Source of the DNA: Diaporthe sp. PMI_573
Lineage: Eukaryota; Ascomycota; Sordariomycetes; Diaporthales; Diaporthaceae
NCBI GenBank assembly: GCA_021399435.1
Contig: JAJTUP010000021.1
Span: 496,001-560,000, forward strand
DNA: 64,000 nt
Reading direction: 5' to 3'
In this document: positions 24,429-36,237 of the stretch, piece after piece
Layout: each line of letters starts with the position of its first letter
Position numbering within the stretch: the stretch's first letter is position 1
Translations under genes and position numbers: made by a program
Notes under the pieces: model-generated
Seen by the model: the letters and a program-made list of their open reading frames with translations, nothing else
Database searches by the model: none
What the model was told of the DNA's origin: nothing

Positions 24429-27364
24429 TTATTCAGCGACGACCAGGCCCTCAAGGGCCCTCATAGCCCTTGTTCCCTCTTTCTCAAACGCCATAACCAT
24501 ACTTTCGCACTCGAACTTGAGCTTCTGCTCGGCTTGGCCGGCATTATAGTAAATCCACTCCTCAACCGTCATATTACGCTCTTGTTCCGTGAGCTCGCCA
24601 CCCTCGGCAAAAAAGCGGTCGGCTGCGCCATTGATGTCCTCGGGTTCGTTGTGGCATCCCCCAAATACGGAATCTAGGTCAATTGCCGTCCAGGGCTCTG
24701 CGCTCTGCAAACTGCCAATAACATTTTGCTTCGACGGCGAGAGCTGTTTCGAAGGCGACATTTGACGGGTGGGCGTGGCCGCGGCAGGAAGGGCAACAGG
24801 TTGCATACGCTTGCCTTTACTGCTGGCAGTGTTCGGCTTCGAGGAGGGAGGACGGTTCTCTGCGTCTGAAGCTTGTGGAGAAGGAGATGGTGAGATGGTG
24901 GCTTGCTTGGCCGATTGGGCGGGAGAGGCATGGTGGCGTGGCGTTTTTGGAGGCAGGGCTAGGACGTTAGAAACTGAAGTCGAGGCAGAGGGCTCATCTT
25001 TGCGAATCGCGAAAGGCGAATCTTTTGGAGCTGGGACAGGTTTCCGGGCAATTCGAGGACTGCTGGCTGCTGCAGAGAAGCTTTCTTGCACTGTCGCTGA
25101 CTCAACTTGGACGTCGGTCACAATGTTTTGTGGCTTTGATCTGGCTGCTGCCTGGTTAGGAGGCGGCATCTCTGGAACGACATCTGATGGTTTCGGAATT
25201 TTGGGAGGGCGGCCGCGCTTCCCGGTGCTTGCTCGCTTCTTCGTGCCCTCAACCGCGACCGGGGCGGGAGCTGCCTCGACATCCGTGGGCTCTGTAGAGG
25301 GCATCGTGGCAACCTCCGGGCCAGCAGGAACCGTAGTCGACTCGTCCTTGACGGCCTCTGATACCTTCGACTTCTTTGGTGGGCGGCCACGCTTCGCTGT
25401 GCCCTTGGTGCTCGTAGTGCTTGTGACACTGCCCAGCGAAGTCCTGCCGAGCGACGTTCTGCCCAAAGATTTTCTGACCACGGTGCCGTTGCTCCCGAAA
25501 CTGACGTCCGCCTCTGCAATTTCATCCGGCTCTTCTGCTTCTGCATCCATGCGCGACTGTGCCTGTTCCGAAAGCACCGGCAGCGCAGGTTCTATGGTTT
25601 TCTTAGAGGCTGTTTGTTTCGATACCATCCGAGTGCCAGCTTTGCGGCCCTTCTTTGGGACTACCATTTCTTCTGTCTCGTCCTTCTGATCAAGATCCAT
25701 CTCATCCTCGATGGTTTTCAACTCTGCGTCAACTTGTGCATCAGTTGGCTGGGCTGGAGTGGGATCAAACATGGCAAAGTCAGTCGTCGCAGTGTGGGCA
25801 AGAAGCTCATCTGCTTTAGAATCGTGCTTGGCTTCCACCTTGATACGAGACGCCGCCGCCTTCTTGGTGTCCGGATCGGCGAGAATGTCCCCATCATCCG
25901 ACAATGGCCGCTCAAGGTCAGCCTCCAGCTGTCTCTCGATCTCGTCGTCGTTGGGGAGAGCGGCTGGCGCAGCAGAGTCCACTGAAGCAGTCGATGGCTC
26001 TCTCGTGTGTTGAGTTCCAGATGCTTTCCGTGTGCCAGACGCCTTTCTCGTCTTCTTAGCTGCTGGCTTCTTGGGTGGCTCTGGCGCATCGATCATGTCC
26101 ACATCGACCGACGAGGCCTCGGTCGCGGTGCTACCGCGGGCCTTGCGCGTCTTGGTACGTTTCTTCGAAGCAGGTGCCTCAGCATTGGTTAGCGCCGCAT
26201 CTTCCAGCTCCTCGCTCGATCTCTTGCGGCCTCTTGCAGGCTTTGTAGGCGATGGAGGGACCGGAGCCGCGTCTTCTTCCGGCGCATCTTCTGGTACTTC
26301 AACAGCCTCGTCCTTTTTCGCACGAGTCTTTCTGGTCCTTGTTGTGGTCGCCGCCTTCTTCCCCTTCGTGGTCTTCTTAGCCCCCTTAGAAGCCGTCGTC
26401 ATAGTGGACGCTGTCGTGAGAACGCTGTCGTCGATATCTGCAGTGACATCGGCCAAGGATGTCAAGTCCGAAGCGGCTGTGGCAACAGACTGCAACGAGA
26501 GTCGAGACGCCTTGGAACTCCTGGCAGCTTTGGATCGTCCTGTCTTCTTAGGGGCCGGCTTCGAGCTGATCAGGGCAAAAAAGGGACAATTTGGCGCCCG
26601 ACTATAATGCTCATCCCTGAGACGAGTCAGTACCTCAGACGCGTTGAAGGAGGCGGCTCAGCTTCATACCAAGGTTTATCACTCTTCTCCCATCCGTCAA
26701 GCCCCAAGTGGCAATATGTGCAAGTGGCATGGTCATCTGATTCCAATGTTGGCGTGTATTTCCAGCCAGCCTCAACAAGCTGTTGTTGAACGCATCAGCA
26801 CAAGTCTACAATGCAGGATGTAAATGTCCCTTCCTACCTGTTTCGTCTTGCAGGTCCAGCCCTTGCTGCTTTCGTGGGGCCAACGTCCGGCAAAAGTAGC
26901 CTTCCGGGCTTCGGACATGAGCGCGTCTCTGGGGTCCTCACGCACGTAGTCGCCCAGCTCGGCCTCTACTGCGGCAGTGATGGCCCAGCCACATTCAGGT
27001 GCGTGTTTCAGGTGCTCCTCGAGGGGTCGATCGTCCTCTTCCCAGCCGTCGAGGGCCTTGTTGCATAGGAAACAGATGACGTTGTCTGGGTTGCTGGGGT
27101 AGGGCTGGAAGTAGAAGCCCGCGTTGGCCATCTGCATGCAATGGACTCGGGTCAGGACGCGTTCTGAAGTGAGCGTTTTCAGGCACAGGGGAGGTGGCTA
27201 CACACATCGGCAGGCTTTATGGACTTGTGTGGCCATGACAGCGTCTTGGGGGCGCGAGATGTTGCTGCGTTCGACGTCCTCCGCTTCGTGACACGCTGCG
27301 GGCCGTGGAAAGACGCAAGGCGGTTCTCGTAGATGAAATACTCATCAATGTCGTCGGTAGACAT
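24429..27364 (-). CDS. bir1: Survivin-like BIR-repeat protein (Bir1/Cut17 homologue)
   Basis: Chromosomal passenger complex subunit that would help target Aurora kinase to centromeres and the spindle midzone. Exons 27364-27206, 27131-26838, 26779-26670 and 26616-24429 give 916 residues. BIR repeat 1 has zinc ligands Cys73, Cys76, His93 and Cys100. BIR repeat 2 has Cys171, Cys174, His191 and Cys198 within a GWEKSDKPWDEHYSRAPNC segment created by splicing. A long acidic/basic, Ser/Thr/Ala-rich linker follows, with RGRPPKK and RGRPPKI (AT-hook-like) and a short SLGRT tandem repeat. The conserved C-terminus TVEEWIYYNAGQAEQ resembles the part of fungal Bir1 that binds the INCENP/borealin-type partners. 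Two BIRs plus a long tail is the fungal architecture, unlike single-BIR animal survivin. Confidence 0.93.
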
Positions 27365-28595
27365 CGTGAGGGTGGTTGCAGCCTGGTCGGCTTCGCGAAG
27401 CTTGAGGTTGTCGTGTTATGGGTTCGTCGGCGCGTGCATATGTTGCAGCTGGAACAGTCGAGGTGGCAACCCGGAAGGCGCGAGAGCGAAGTGAGACGAT
27501 TGGGGACGAGTGGTTTTAGGCGTGTGGAGATTCTGGGAATGCAAGAAGGCGTGCTGAAGACAAGCTTTGATCGTGGTTGCAAGCGACGGGCTGATGTCAA
27601 GCAATCGCGTCGCAGGGCACGGAGCTGTCAAGGCAAGGGCAGGGCAAGGCAAACAACCCAGGGCGTGAATTCTGACGCGTCATTGGCCTGTTGGCTCCTA
27701 AAGTAAACAGACGGGAGCCCCACCAAGGCCCCACCCAGTAGTCAATCCGCCAGGCCAGCTCAATTGCTGGGGCTCCTCCACAATCGCCCCTCCACAATCT
27801 GATTCATCAGATGCAATACCGACTGACATGGATTTTCTGTTCTAGCTCAGTGAACACGTAGAATGGCCAATTATCACCAGAACTGGTGAAGCAAGATTCT
27901 TTCTCCCCATCGTCAAAACCGGTCCCACCGTCCCGTGAAACATGAAAGTTCTCTCCCAGCCCAACCAAAGCCGGCCCGGCCCACAAGGTTATCTATCCCT
28001 CACTTCTTCGCAAAATACCTTTGACGCCACCAGCTCGGTTCCCTCGCTGTTGGCACTGGTCTCCAACTTCCTCGATGGAGCCCTTGGTCCTCTTCTGCTC
28101 AGAAATCGTCTCAACAGCACCCCGGGGCACTCCTTTCTTTCCATGCTGCGTACCTCTTCTTCTGCTTGGCCCGGTGCCAAACTGGGATGTCTGATACTGC
28201 AGGATGTGCGGCTGAATTTGACGCAGACTTGCTGGCTGAAAGCAGTATGCATCCAATCCTGTGCATCCCTCATTTTCATACTATTAAACATGCGGTCAAG
28301 AAAGCAGGATTCCTTTGTCCAATTTTGGGTTTCACAAAGTGCAAAGTTGGACGTGGCTTCCATGATCTAGCCTGTAAGGTTGCGGGAATAGTCGCACACA
28401 CACATGCACGAACGAACACGTCTGCAGCTGAAAAGCTGGTTCCAAAGGCCGCGCGAAAAATTCCCATGCTGTTCTGGTTTTTCAACAAGACTTTTCGACT
28501 TGCAATCCCCGTGCAGACTGTAGTCTCTACCATCTAGCTTCCGCCACAAACCACGCTCACCACATACACTACCCCATCGTCATTATGAACCAAAT
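27365..28595. other. Intergenic: bir1 promoter and spacer before the NACHT-ankyrin relic
   Basis: About 1.2 kb between divergently oriented loci. Besides the ACGCGT/CCAAT element no gene was supported. Open frames at 27942-28370 and 28166-28537 lack motifs and ATG-proximal signals. Confidence 0.45.
27675..27686. promoter_or_regulatory. MluI cell-cycle-box-like ACGCGT with adjacent CCAAT (minus) upstream of bir1
   Basis: ACGCGT at 27675-27680 is the core bound by MBF-type factors that drive G1/S genes. It abuts CATTGG, a CCAAT box on the minus strand, about 310 nt upstream of the bir1 ATG. The site fits a cell-cycle gene but is only six bases long, so it may be chance. Confidence 0.3.
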
Positions 28596-31500
28596 ATGTT
28601 TGAAAAGGCAGACATGGTGGATGAGGACGACAGTCTGGCAGTCTTGTTGAGGGACAGTTTCACCAAATTCGAAACCACGAGAAATGCTTCACCTAAGCAC
28701 AAGGGTTGGATGGAAAGCGCCAATCAACCTCACAAGTGGCTGCGAACTTTCAGAAGCGCCCGCCACTATGGCAAAAAGGCCACGAAACTCAAAACTGCGT
28801 GCAAAAAATATATCTCTGAATCTCGAGAAGATTTATGCGGCCATGACGGGGGTTGACTTCATCATCCAATCAGTTTTAACCATAAGCAATCCCCGACGTT
28901 TGGATCTTCGCGTGGCTTCCAAGATGGGTGCCTGTGCTAACTGTGGTTTTCCTTTCGTTTTTAATTAGTATATGCCCATTATCGCACCGGCTACTGTAGC
29001 GGTTAAGGCTTTAACATGGGTTGTTGAAACCTTTGTCAAGATATCTGCGTTGTTTGACAAGATTGAGTCTTTCCTCGCCAGAATTGCCGACAAATTCGAC
29101 AATCTTTCTCTTCTCCGTACAATCGAAAGACCTGTTCCTCAGTTGGTGCGCGGGGTTGTGAGACTGTTTTGCTGCTCTCTCGACATCTACTGTGAGGCCA
29201 TGAAATACGTCCGACACCGACTTTGTGAGTTGCAATTCTGAAACTCATCAACCATGTGATTCAGACCTGTTGACATTGAGCAGATACCTGGGGATCGATT
29301 ATCACAGGGACCGGTTCGCTTGATGACAAACTGAAGGAATTTGAGGACATCAGTGACAGCCTCCGGGACACAACTTTAACACACACCTATGCGCTGACCC
29401 GCCAGGTTGATACCAGGATTGCCGGATTGCAGGAAGATGCTTTGCGCGCTGACCAGAACAGAAAGATAGACTGCCTGTCCTCCTTGGTTTTCGATACAAC
29501 TTACAACTCTCTCCTTAATCGTGTCCTCAATCAGCCATATGCGGGCAGTTGGATGTTGGAATTAGACGATTTCAAGCGTTGGCGCGACGAAGATGTCGAC
29601 AAATTATGGTACTTCGGCAAGCGTTAGTCTTCCGATCTCTTTTTGATTATCTTGCAAACATGTCCAATGAGCTGACAGGGAGCCGTTTTCACTTAGCCGG
29701 TGCTGGCAAAAGTGTTCTAGCGTAAGAACACCTCTCATTGAGCCTACACATTTGGATCACAAGACTTACATTGTTTCATATAGCATAATTGCAATACGTG
29801 ACCTGACGGTACTGGTTGAGCGGAAGCAAAGTTGCTGCCCGAGTGTCGTTGCGTTTTTATATATCTCGTACCGAAAGTTTGATTAAGGTAACGAAGGTGT
29901 GCCCAAGGATCCGGCGACTTTACCATTACAACAGTATCTGGGGAGCATAGCCCGGCAACTTCTCTCTCATTACTACATACACTCCCTTCCCATCCCGGAA
30001 CAGGTGAATTGTATCTTGGAAACAAGTCTTCATAAAGGAGCATCCTATCAATGCAGCATAGACGAGGCGGAACACGTTATCTCATCTTTCGCACAGGAAG
30101 CTATTGTTTATATTGTGGTCGACGCTTTGGACGAATGCCAAATGAACATTTGAAAGAGCCTCATGCAGTCCCTTGGACGAATTAGCGGGAAAGTCAAGTT
30201 AATGGTCACGGCACGACTACTTGAAAATCAGGACTACCTTACCCAAGGTTTTCTGCAGCGAGAAATCTCAGCAAATCTACTTAACCTGAAGGGTTTCATC
30301 AACGCTACCATCAAAGGTAACCTGATACTCGAGGCTTGCAGGGACGACATTCAGGACACCGTGACACGGAAAGCCCAGGGAATGTAAGCACAAATTGGTC
30401 TTGACGTTCTGAAGGAAGGAGCTGACGAACAATACTAGATTTTTGCTCGCCAGGCTACACATGGACGTACTAGACGAAGTCCTCATTGAGAGTCGTGTAA
30501 CTGACGCACTGGAGCAACTCCCAGAAACGATCGACGAAAGTTACAAGAACTTAATGGATTGCATTAAGAAAATGTCTGGAGAGCGTGGAAGATACGCTTA
30601 CAATATCATGGCCTGGGTCTCGCATGCTGTCCGACCTCTCACGGTAGAAGAGCTCCAGGTTGCCATTGCTTCTAGAGATCTTTTAGATGAGACCGAGGTG
30701 AGAGAGGAGATGCTCTTTAATGCATCAAAGCTCTCAGCTTACTGTTGCGGTCTTGTCGTTAAGGACAAAGTAAAGTCCGTGCGCTTCGTTTATTACTCGG
30801 CCAGGGATTATTTTATTTGCCACAGGGAGGAACTTTTCCCTGACTACCACTTGATTACAGCGTTTTCCTACATTAAGTATATTCTCAGCATGCCGCTTGA
30901 GCATAAGTCTACCGCCGAGGACCATACCATTGCAGGGGGAAGTCCTAATCGCTTATCTGCTTTAGATAGCTCCTCTGAGAATAGCGACGTTAAATCTGAA
31001 GACAGCATCCCTGAGGTCTGCAGGAATCCTTAGGGGGACTATAAATCCGATGAAGATGAATATGTCGACAAAGAATTCCGGAGCAATCTATTCTTAGAGT
31101 ACTCGTCATTATATCTTCATAGACACTATCGGTGCATTAGAGTGCTTTTAATTGATTTTGTTGCCTGTAGCGGCAAGTCCAAGGCCCCCGGAGGAAGTTT
31201 AGAGGTCTCACACCAGTAATTGATAACACTTATTCGGTCATGCTTAGAGAGAGTGCACAGAGTCGCTTATTCTCAAACTCTAAACGCACGAAGACTGTAC
31301 TTCAGACCTTCTGATTTACTAGATGAAAATAAGCCAAAATATAGATGGGATTATCAGTAGAACTCGAGCTCGCACCCAAGGTCTCGCCCTATTCCTGAAC
31401 TACATCTTGCCGTGTTTCTCGGTTACACTTTTCTTGTGGACCAATTCATCTCAAGCGACCCAGATCTTAACATTAACGGCGAGGATGAGTTTAAGCAGTT

Positions 31501-32932
31501 AGCTTTGGTCATCAGCTTCAAATACAGCTTTGGCGACATTGCATCTATTTTGCTCCAGAGAGGTGCAAATGTTGATCTCAGCACAAGACGTGGACGTCTC
31601 CTGCTAGTCTATGCCGCACAGAAGGACCACAAGCAGGCAGTGGGCAGAATCTTGGCTGAATTTGATGAAGGGGTGCGGTTGGGCCTGTCTGACCTCGTCA
31701 TAATCCTTCTGAGCCCGGTGCTTCTTCTGCTGCATCTTATTGGATTACTTACAGCATTTTCCACCTTTGCTACATTGGCCAAAGCATTTGTGGATTACAT
31801 CTGACCATAGCGCACGAAGTAGACACCGAACTTAGAGATTTCTTAGAAGGACTACGGCCGACTCCTGTTTCTTGCAAATTCTGGGCAGTCTCAGGCTTTG
31901 TAGCGGCATATACGCATACTGGGTTTTATTGTTCCCAATGAATCAGTATCGTCAATAGGCCAGTTGAACCCTTTGCATACCAGCAGTCATTATAAAGATG
32001 GCCCTGAAGAATCGGATGACTCGAGAAATTTCTACTTTCTTGCCCCAAATCGCCCGGCTGCTCGGAATAGAGATGACAGGAGACATTTCTTGAGAACAGC
32101 CTGTTTTCTGGCCGTGGAGCAGGATTTATTGGCGTCTGTCAAAATGCTGATAGATGCTAGGGTTTACATTAATGCGAGAGACGCTGAGGGTCAGAGGCTG
32201 TTACATAGGGCGGCATACTGTAACAGCACTAGCCTGATAGAGTTCCTGCTTAGCAGAGGCGCGAAAGTTGACGCGGAGGATAAAAGAAGACAAATAGCTT
32301 TGATGGCCAACGCTGATATGAAGCACATAGCAGGTAAGCTTACGTCAATTTCTATGATACTTGTATGGTTCTATATTTGGAGGGAGTTCGATACAGCACG
32401 AACTAACATTAAACCCCATTCAGTTCTGAAGCTATTGCGTTAGGCCGGCGCCGACATCGACTACACGTATGACAGAGGTGTACACGAGATTTATCGAGCT
32501 GCTGTACATAGAAAGATTAGTATGGTAGAGTTCTTCCTCAGTAATGGCATAGATGCCTCTATCTTCGGCGACAATGGCTGGACACCATTGCATGCGGCGG
32601 CTGCCAATGGGCATCGTGAATGTGTGCAGCTCCTATTGAATAACGATGCGAAGCTATCCGCCATCTCAGACACGGGAAAGACTCCGCTCGATCTTGTCGA
32701 AGCTCGAGAGACACTTTACGACCTTCGTCTTCTAGGTGAGACGCGGGAGGAGTGCGACGCCTACAGGGCAGAGCACGAAAACTATCCCGATCTCGACACG
32801 CGCATGGAATATATCTATGCGTACCTTGGCGATAAGGGTGCCGAGACTTCGGAAGAGCTCTACAATAGGATCGGAGAGAGTAAATTCAATTACGGAGTTG
32901 GAGGAATGCGCTCTCATCGGTCTTGGGGGTAG
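28596..32932 (+). pseudogene. NACHT-ankyrin (fungal STAND/NLR-like) gene, disabled
   Basis: The remains read in order as a fungal STAND N-terminal region (about 28600-29230, e.g. KALTWVVETFVKISALFDKI), a linker (29330-29626), a P-loop HLAGAGKSVLA (about 29695), a NACHT domain with VVDALDECQ (about 30115-30145), a winged-helix-type region with WVSHAVRPLTVEELQVAI (30613), and ankyrin repeats (31964-32760) including GWTPLHAAAANGHRECVQLLL. Disruptions include a frame change near 28700-28850, TAA at 29884, TGA at 30151, TAG at 31031 and TAG at 32441, plus poor joining of the ankyrin part. Some introns remain recognisable, such as 30386-30438. Intact relatives are intracellular receptors for non-self recognition and programmed cell death in fungi. 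Several stops in otherwise aligned frame make this a pseudogene rather than sequencing noise. Confidence 0.8.
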
Positions 32933-33461
32933 GCGTTGGGAGGAGATCAACCATCTTTCAATCAGTAGGACACAATCTTGTTAGGTTAGCAGATGTGCAA
33001 GCGGAGAATGAGGGACAAGTCATGAGAAGTCTGAAATTCCATCAGGAACTGCCTTGCATTTATCTGTAATCCCTAACGTTATTCACCCTCACTTCTACAC
33101 GCTTCAACCATTCGACTGCGTCTGAACGCTTCCATGGGCTATCCGGCGAGGTATGTCCAGGGCGACCGTAGATATGAAGCGGGGACATGTTCTACGAATT
33201 GTTACTTAGCTCGTGCCACGTTGGCCCTTACCTGGGCTGACCAGCTCCTTGTGCAAGAAGGGCTGTGAGGAAATTCGCCGGAGCCCCGTGGGGTTGGGGT
33301 CCGGATCCGGGGATGACAGGGATGTTTCGGGACGACGCGCGTTCCCGTTATCTCGCCACTGCATCTCAATATCAAACAACAATTTCTTGGTCAACAAATC
33401 TTCGCCTTCAATTTATTCCCGTAGATATGGCTTGTCGTGAACAAGTAAAAGTATCGAAGTC
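32933..33461. other. Intergenic before the GC-rich secreted-protein gene
   Basis: About 530 bases. It probably carries the promoter and leader of the gene starting at 33462. No repeat or RNA gene was seen. Confidence 0.4.
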
Positions 33462-35783
33462 ATGATGTTGCGGCGCCTAGTACTGTCCGCCGTGGCTACA
33501 TATTGTACCCTGCCTCACTGCGTCACCGCCTCTCTAAGTTCTCCTCCCTTCCAGAAACCTTTGCTAGACGACGACCAGGTCCACAAGCAGCATGAGGTGC
33601 CAGGGGCAGACCAGCCAAGCCAGTGGGCCCTGAACTTCACATCCCCATCTCCCCACCTACTCGCCTCCGTCTCCAGCCAGCTGCACCAATGGAGCAACAC
33701 CATCTTCCCCAACGGCCACACCCTCGCGGCAGTCGAGGTCCCCGCCTACGCCCTCTTCTACCACGGCCTCATCTCCCCGGAGGACCCCAGCCCCAGCCCC
33801 CCGAGCCCCGAGTGGCTCGCCTTCGACCTCGAGATGGCCTACGGCATCATGGGCTCGAGCCGCAGCTCCTTCCTGCTGACCTACCAGACCACCCGCCCCA
33901 TCAGGGCCCTCTACTTTGACGGCGAGTCGGCCGCCCTCATGGGCCTGGGCCAGATGGACACGCAGATGCTGCAGCTGTTTGGCAACGTGACCGGCCCGCC
34001 CGGGGGCGGCTTCATGGGGCTGGGGCAGGAGTACATGCGGGCGCACGGGCTGTGTAAGTGGTTCGAGGATGCTGGGCTTGGGGGCCGGGGCTGGGGGTTT
34101 GAGGGGGTGGTGAGGATGAATGCTGGGTTTGAGATGATCTGGTGTGATTTCTCGAGCCCGAGTCTGAGGTTGGTGTCGAGGCTGAATGTCACTGCGCCGC
34201 TGCTGCCCGAGGACCCCGAGGAAGATGGCGAGGAGGCTGTCCAACGGAAGGTGGTCCCGGAGAACACTGGCACCTCTCCCGAGGAAGTCTCCGTCTTGGG
34301 CGGTGCGGATGAAGATGAACTCGACCCGGTCCCTGTCCTCAGCAACAAACAAGCGGCGACGTCTTACTACCCCCTCCCACCACAACCAACGAAAACCGGA
34401 CGAGACTCGGAGCCCTCTCACCCCGCGGCACCCCCAAACTGGCGCCACGACCCCGGCCGGGAACCATTCCTCCGGATCCAGGGCTGGGGCTGGTTCGACA
34501 GCGCCACATGGCACTTCGGCTCGACGCGCAACGGCCCGGGGCGGGGCGAGGTCAAGGCCAGGGTGCTGAGCTGCGGCCTCCTGAGCTACTATTCCCCGCG
34601 CTTTGCAAACCAGTCGCTCAGCCGGGCGGCGGACGAGCGAGAGAGGCTGAACCTGACGGCCGACGGCTTGTGGACCGGCCCCGGGGAGCAGGGCAACAGG
34701 TCGGTCGCCATCAAGCAGCTGGCTCGGAGGCGGCGGTTCCACCACCTCGGGGACGTCGGGCATGGGGAGGCCGTGCTTATGAGAGAGAGCTCGGAGCGGG
34801 CGCTGCAGAGTCTCCTGGGGCCTCGTAATAATAACTGCTCGGGTGCGGATTGGGTACAGGTCACGTCCGAGATCGTGCAGAGGATGACAAAGCACCTGAC
34901 TATGGTGGACACCAAGCTCGTCTCATTCCCTTCGTCGGACCCCCAGAACGAGACAGCCGTGTCTGAGTGGATTTATGACCTGAGGGCGCAAATCCACCTC
35001 TTCATGGTGGGATATCTTGAGTATCCACCCAGGATCGAACGCGGGACCTGGTCTACCCGGTCGGAACTCTACAGGGAGACATACTACCGCTGCAAGTATC
35101 GATATACGAGATTGCTCGTCCCGGAGGAGCTCCACGCCTCCTTGTCCCCCGAGGAAGAAGACATCCGCGTGGCCGTGGAAGATGTGCACGGGAGCATCTG
35201 TTCGGTTCTCCTGGCGGTGGGCTTCGGCGTCGAGGAAGCATGGTTCGAGTCCACCGCGGGCAAGGGACCCGGATTACGCCCACCCGCAGCAGCAGAAGCC
35301 CTGGCTGACAGAGCTGACCGATGGCACGACAACATCGCGGAGCTGCAGGCCTGGCTGGGGTGGGAGAGTCAGTACTACGGCTGCGAGCAGACGTGCGCGT
35401 GGGACGAGCGATGCTACATCCCCATGTGGCCGCTGATGCACATGGGCGGGGGAGGAGGTCCTGGACGCAGCGGCCCCCCGAGAAGACGCCCTGGCAGGTG
35501 TGGGCCATATCCTTACCCGGGCCGGCCTGGGAGGGGCAGAGGGCCTCGTTCTCCTCCTTCAGACGAGGAACCAGGAGGTGGGCCGGGGGATAGGCATCCC
35601 CCGGGAGATGACGATGAGGGCTTGCCCCCGCCGCCGCCGCCACCACCTCCCGGACGTAATGGTACAGGGCGCGGGCGCCCGGGCTTTGGGGCGCCGCCGC
35701 GGGAGCCGAGGTGGATGGGCGATGATACGGATCTGTGGGAGCCGAGGTGTGTGGGTATAGATTATATCATGGGACAGCGATGA
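33462..35783 (+). CDS. Secreted/lumenal protein of unknown function, Pro/Gly-rich tail
   Basis: One uninterrupted frame of 773 codons starting at tandem ATGs (33462, 33465). The first ~23 residues (RRLVLSAVATYCTLPHCVTA) form a signal peptide. The N-terminal third has segments I recall from a widespread fungal family without known function: IFPNGHTL, LFYHGL, PEWLAFDLEMAYG, TTRPIRALYFDGESAA and GMDTQ-like GQMDTQML, then a cysteine-bearing GLCKWFEDAG region and CDFSS. Several Asn-X-Ser/Thr sites support passage through the secretory pathway. A central acidic, low-complexity linker follows, then a helical Cys-containing domain (about 455-665). The last ~110 residues are Gly/Pro/Arg-rich with a run of nine Pro. 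The gene is much richer in G+C than its neighbours. No catalytic motif was recognised. Confidence 0.8.
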   Translation: MMLRRLVLSAVATYCTLPHCVTASLSSPPFQKPLLDDDQVHKQHEVPGADQPSQWALNFTSPSPHLLASVSSQLHQWSNTIFPNGHTLAAVEVPAYALFYHGLISPEDPSPSPPSPEWLAFDLEMAYGIMGSSRSSFLLTYQTTRPIRALYFDGESAALMGLGQMDTQMLQLFGNVTGPPGGGFMGLGQEYMRAHGLCKWFEDAGLGGRGWGFEGVVRMNAGFEMIWCDFSSPSLRLVSRLNVTAPLLPEDPEEDGEEAVQRKVVPENTGTSPEEVSVLGGADEDELDPVPVLSNKQAATSYYPLPPQPTKTGRDSEPSHPAAPPNWRHDPGREPFLRIQGWGWFDSATWHFGSTRNGPGRGEVKARVLSCGLLSYYSPRFANQSLSRAADERERLNLTADGLWTGPGEQGNRSVAIKQLARRRRFHHLGDVGHGEAVLMRESSERALQSLLGPRNNNCSGADWVQVTSEIVQRMTKHLTMVDTKLVSFPSSDPQNETAVSEWIYDLRAQIHLFMVGYLEYPPRIERGTWSTRSELYRETYYRCKYRYTRLLVPEELHASLSPEEEDIRVAVEDVHGSICSVLLAVGFGVEEAWFESTAGKGPGLRPPAAAEALADRADRWHDNIAELQAWLGWESQYYGCEQTCAWDERCYIPMWPLMHMGGGGGPGRSGPPRRRPGRCGPYPYPGRPGRGRGPRSPPSDEEPGGGPGDRHPPGDDDEGLPPPPPPPPPGRNGTGRGRPGFGAPPREPRWMGDDTDLWEPRCVGIDYIMGQR

Positions 35784-36237
35784 TTTTGGACCTGTAGATA
35801 GATACCCGTAGAGCCAGCGTACAGGAGCCAGGGGTGAAAATGTATTTCAAGTTTTGCACCCTCTCGATAGACCTGGTCTTCTTGGACGGCCAAATGGAAT
35901 CCCATACTGCTCAGGGCCAGCCTGTTGTTCTTGAGATCCACATAATCCTTCTACCTACTTTGCAGTGAGACTCTGACAAGTTGACTTTCCCATGACATCT
36001 ACAAGGCCCTGTAATAGCGTGACTGCCAAGCCACCTGCAGCTAGTTGCATTATTTGGACCATCACGCGGGGGCCTGCGCCCTGGGACTTACATGAGATTA
36101 TCAATTGGTAATAACCTATACCTCGACGCATGTAATTGAAAAGATCCCATTTAGAATGAAGAGCCTCTCGCCTTATTTTGTCTTGTACTCATTCCTCGCC
36201 CTAACCAATACTCGAGTACCAAACATTGGACCAAAAC
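35784..36237. other. Intergenic between secreted-protein gene and hydrolase relic
   Basis: About 450 bases, moderately A+T-rich. No gene or repeat was recognised. Confidence 0.4.

Noticed and set aside
24769..25689. 306-codon open frame antisense to bir1
   Set aside because: It lies opposite the low-complexity bir1 linker and is Gly/Ser/Val-rich, as expected from antisense of Ala/Pro/Thr codons.
33657..34895. 412-codon open frame antisense to the secreted-protein gene
   Set aside because: It arises from strong GC third-position bias of the sense gene; composition is Pro/Arg/Ala-rich without domains or a proper start.
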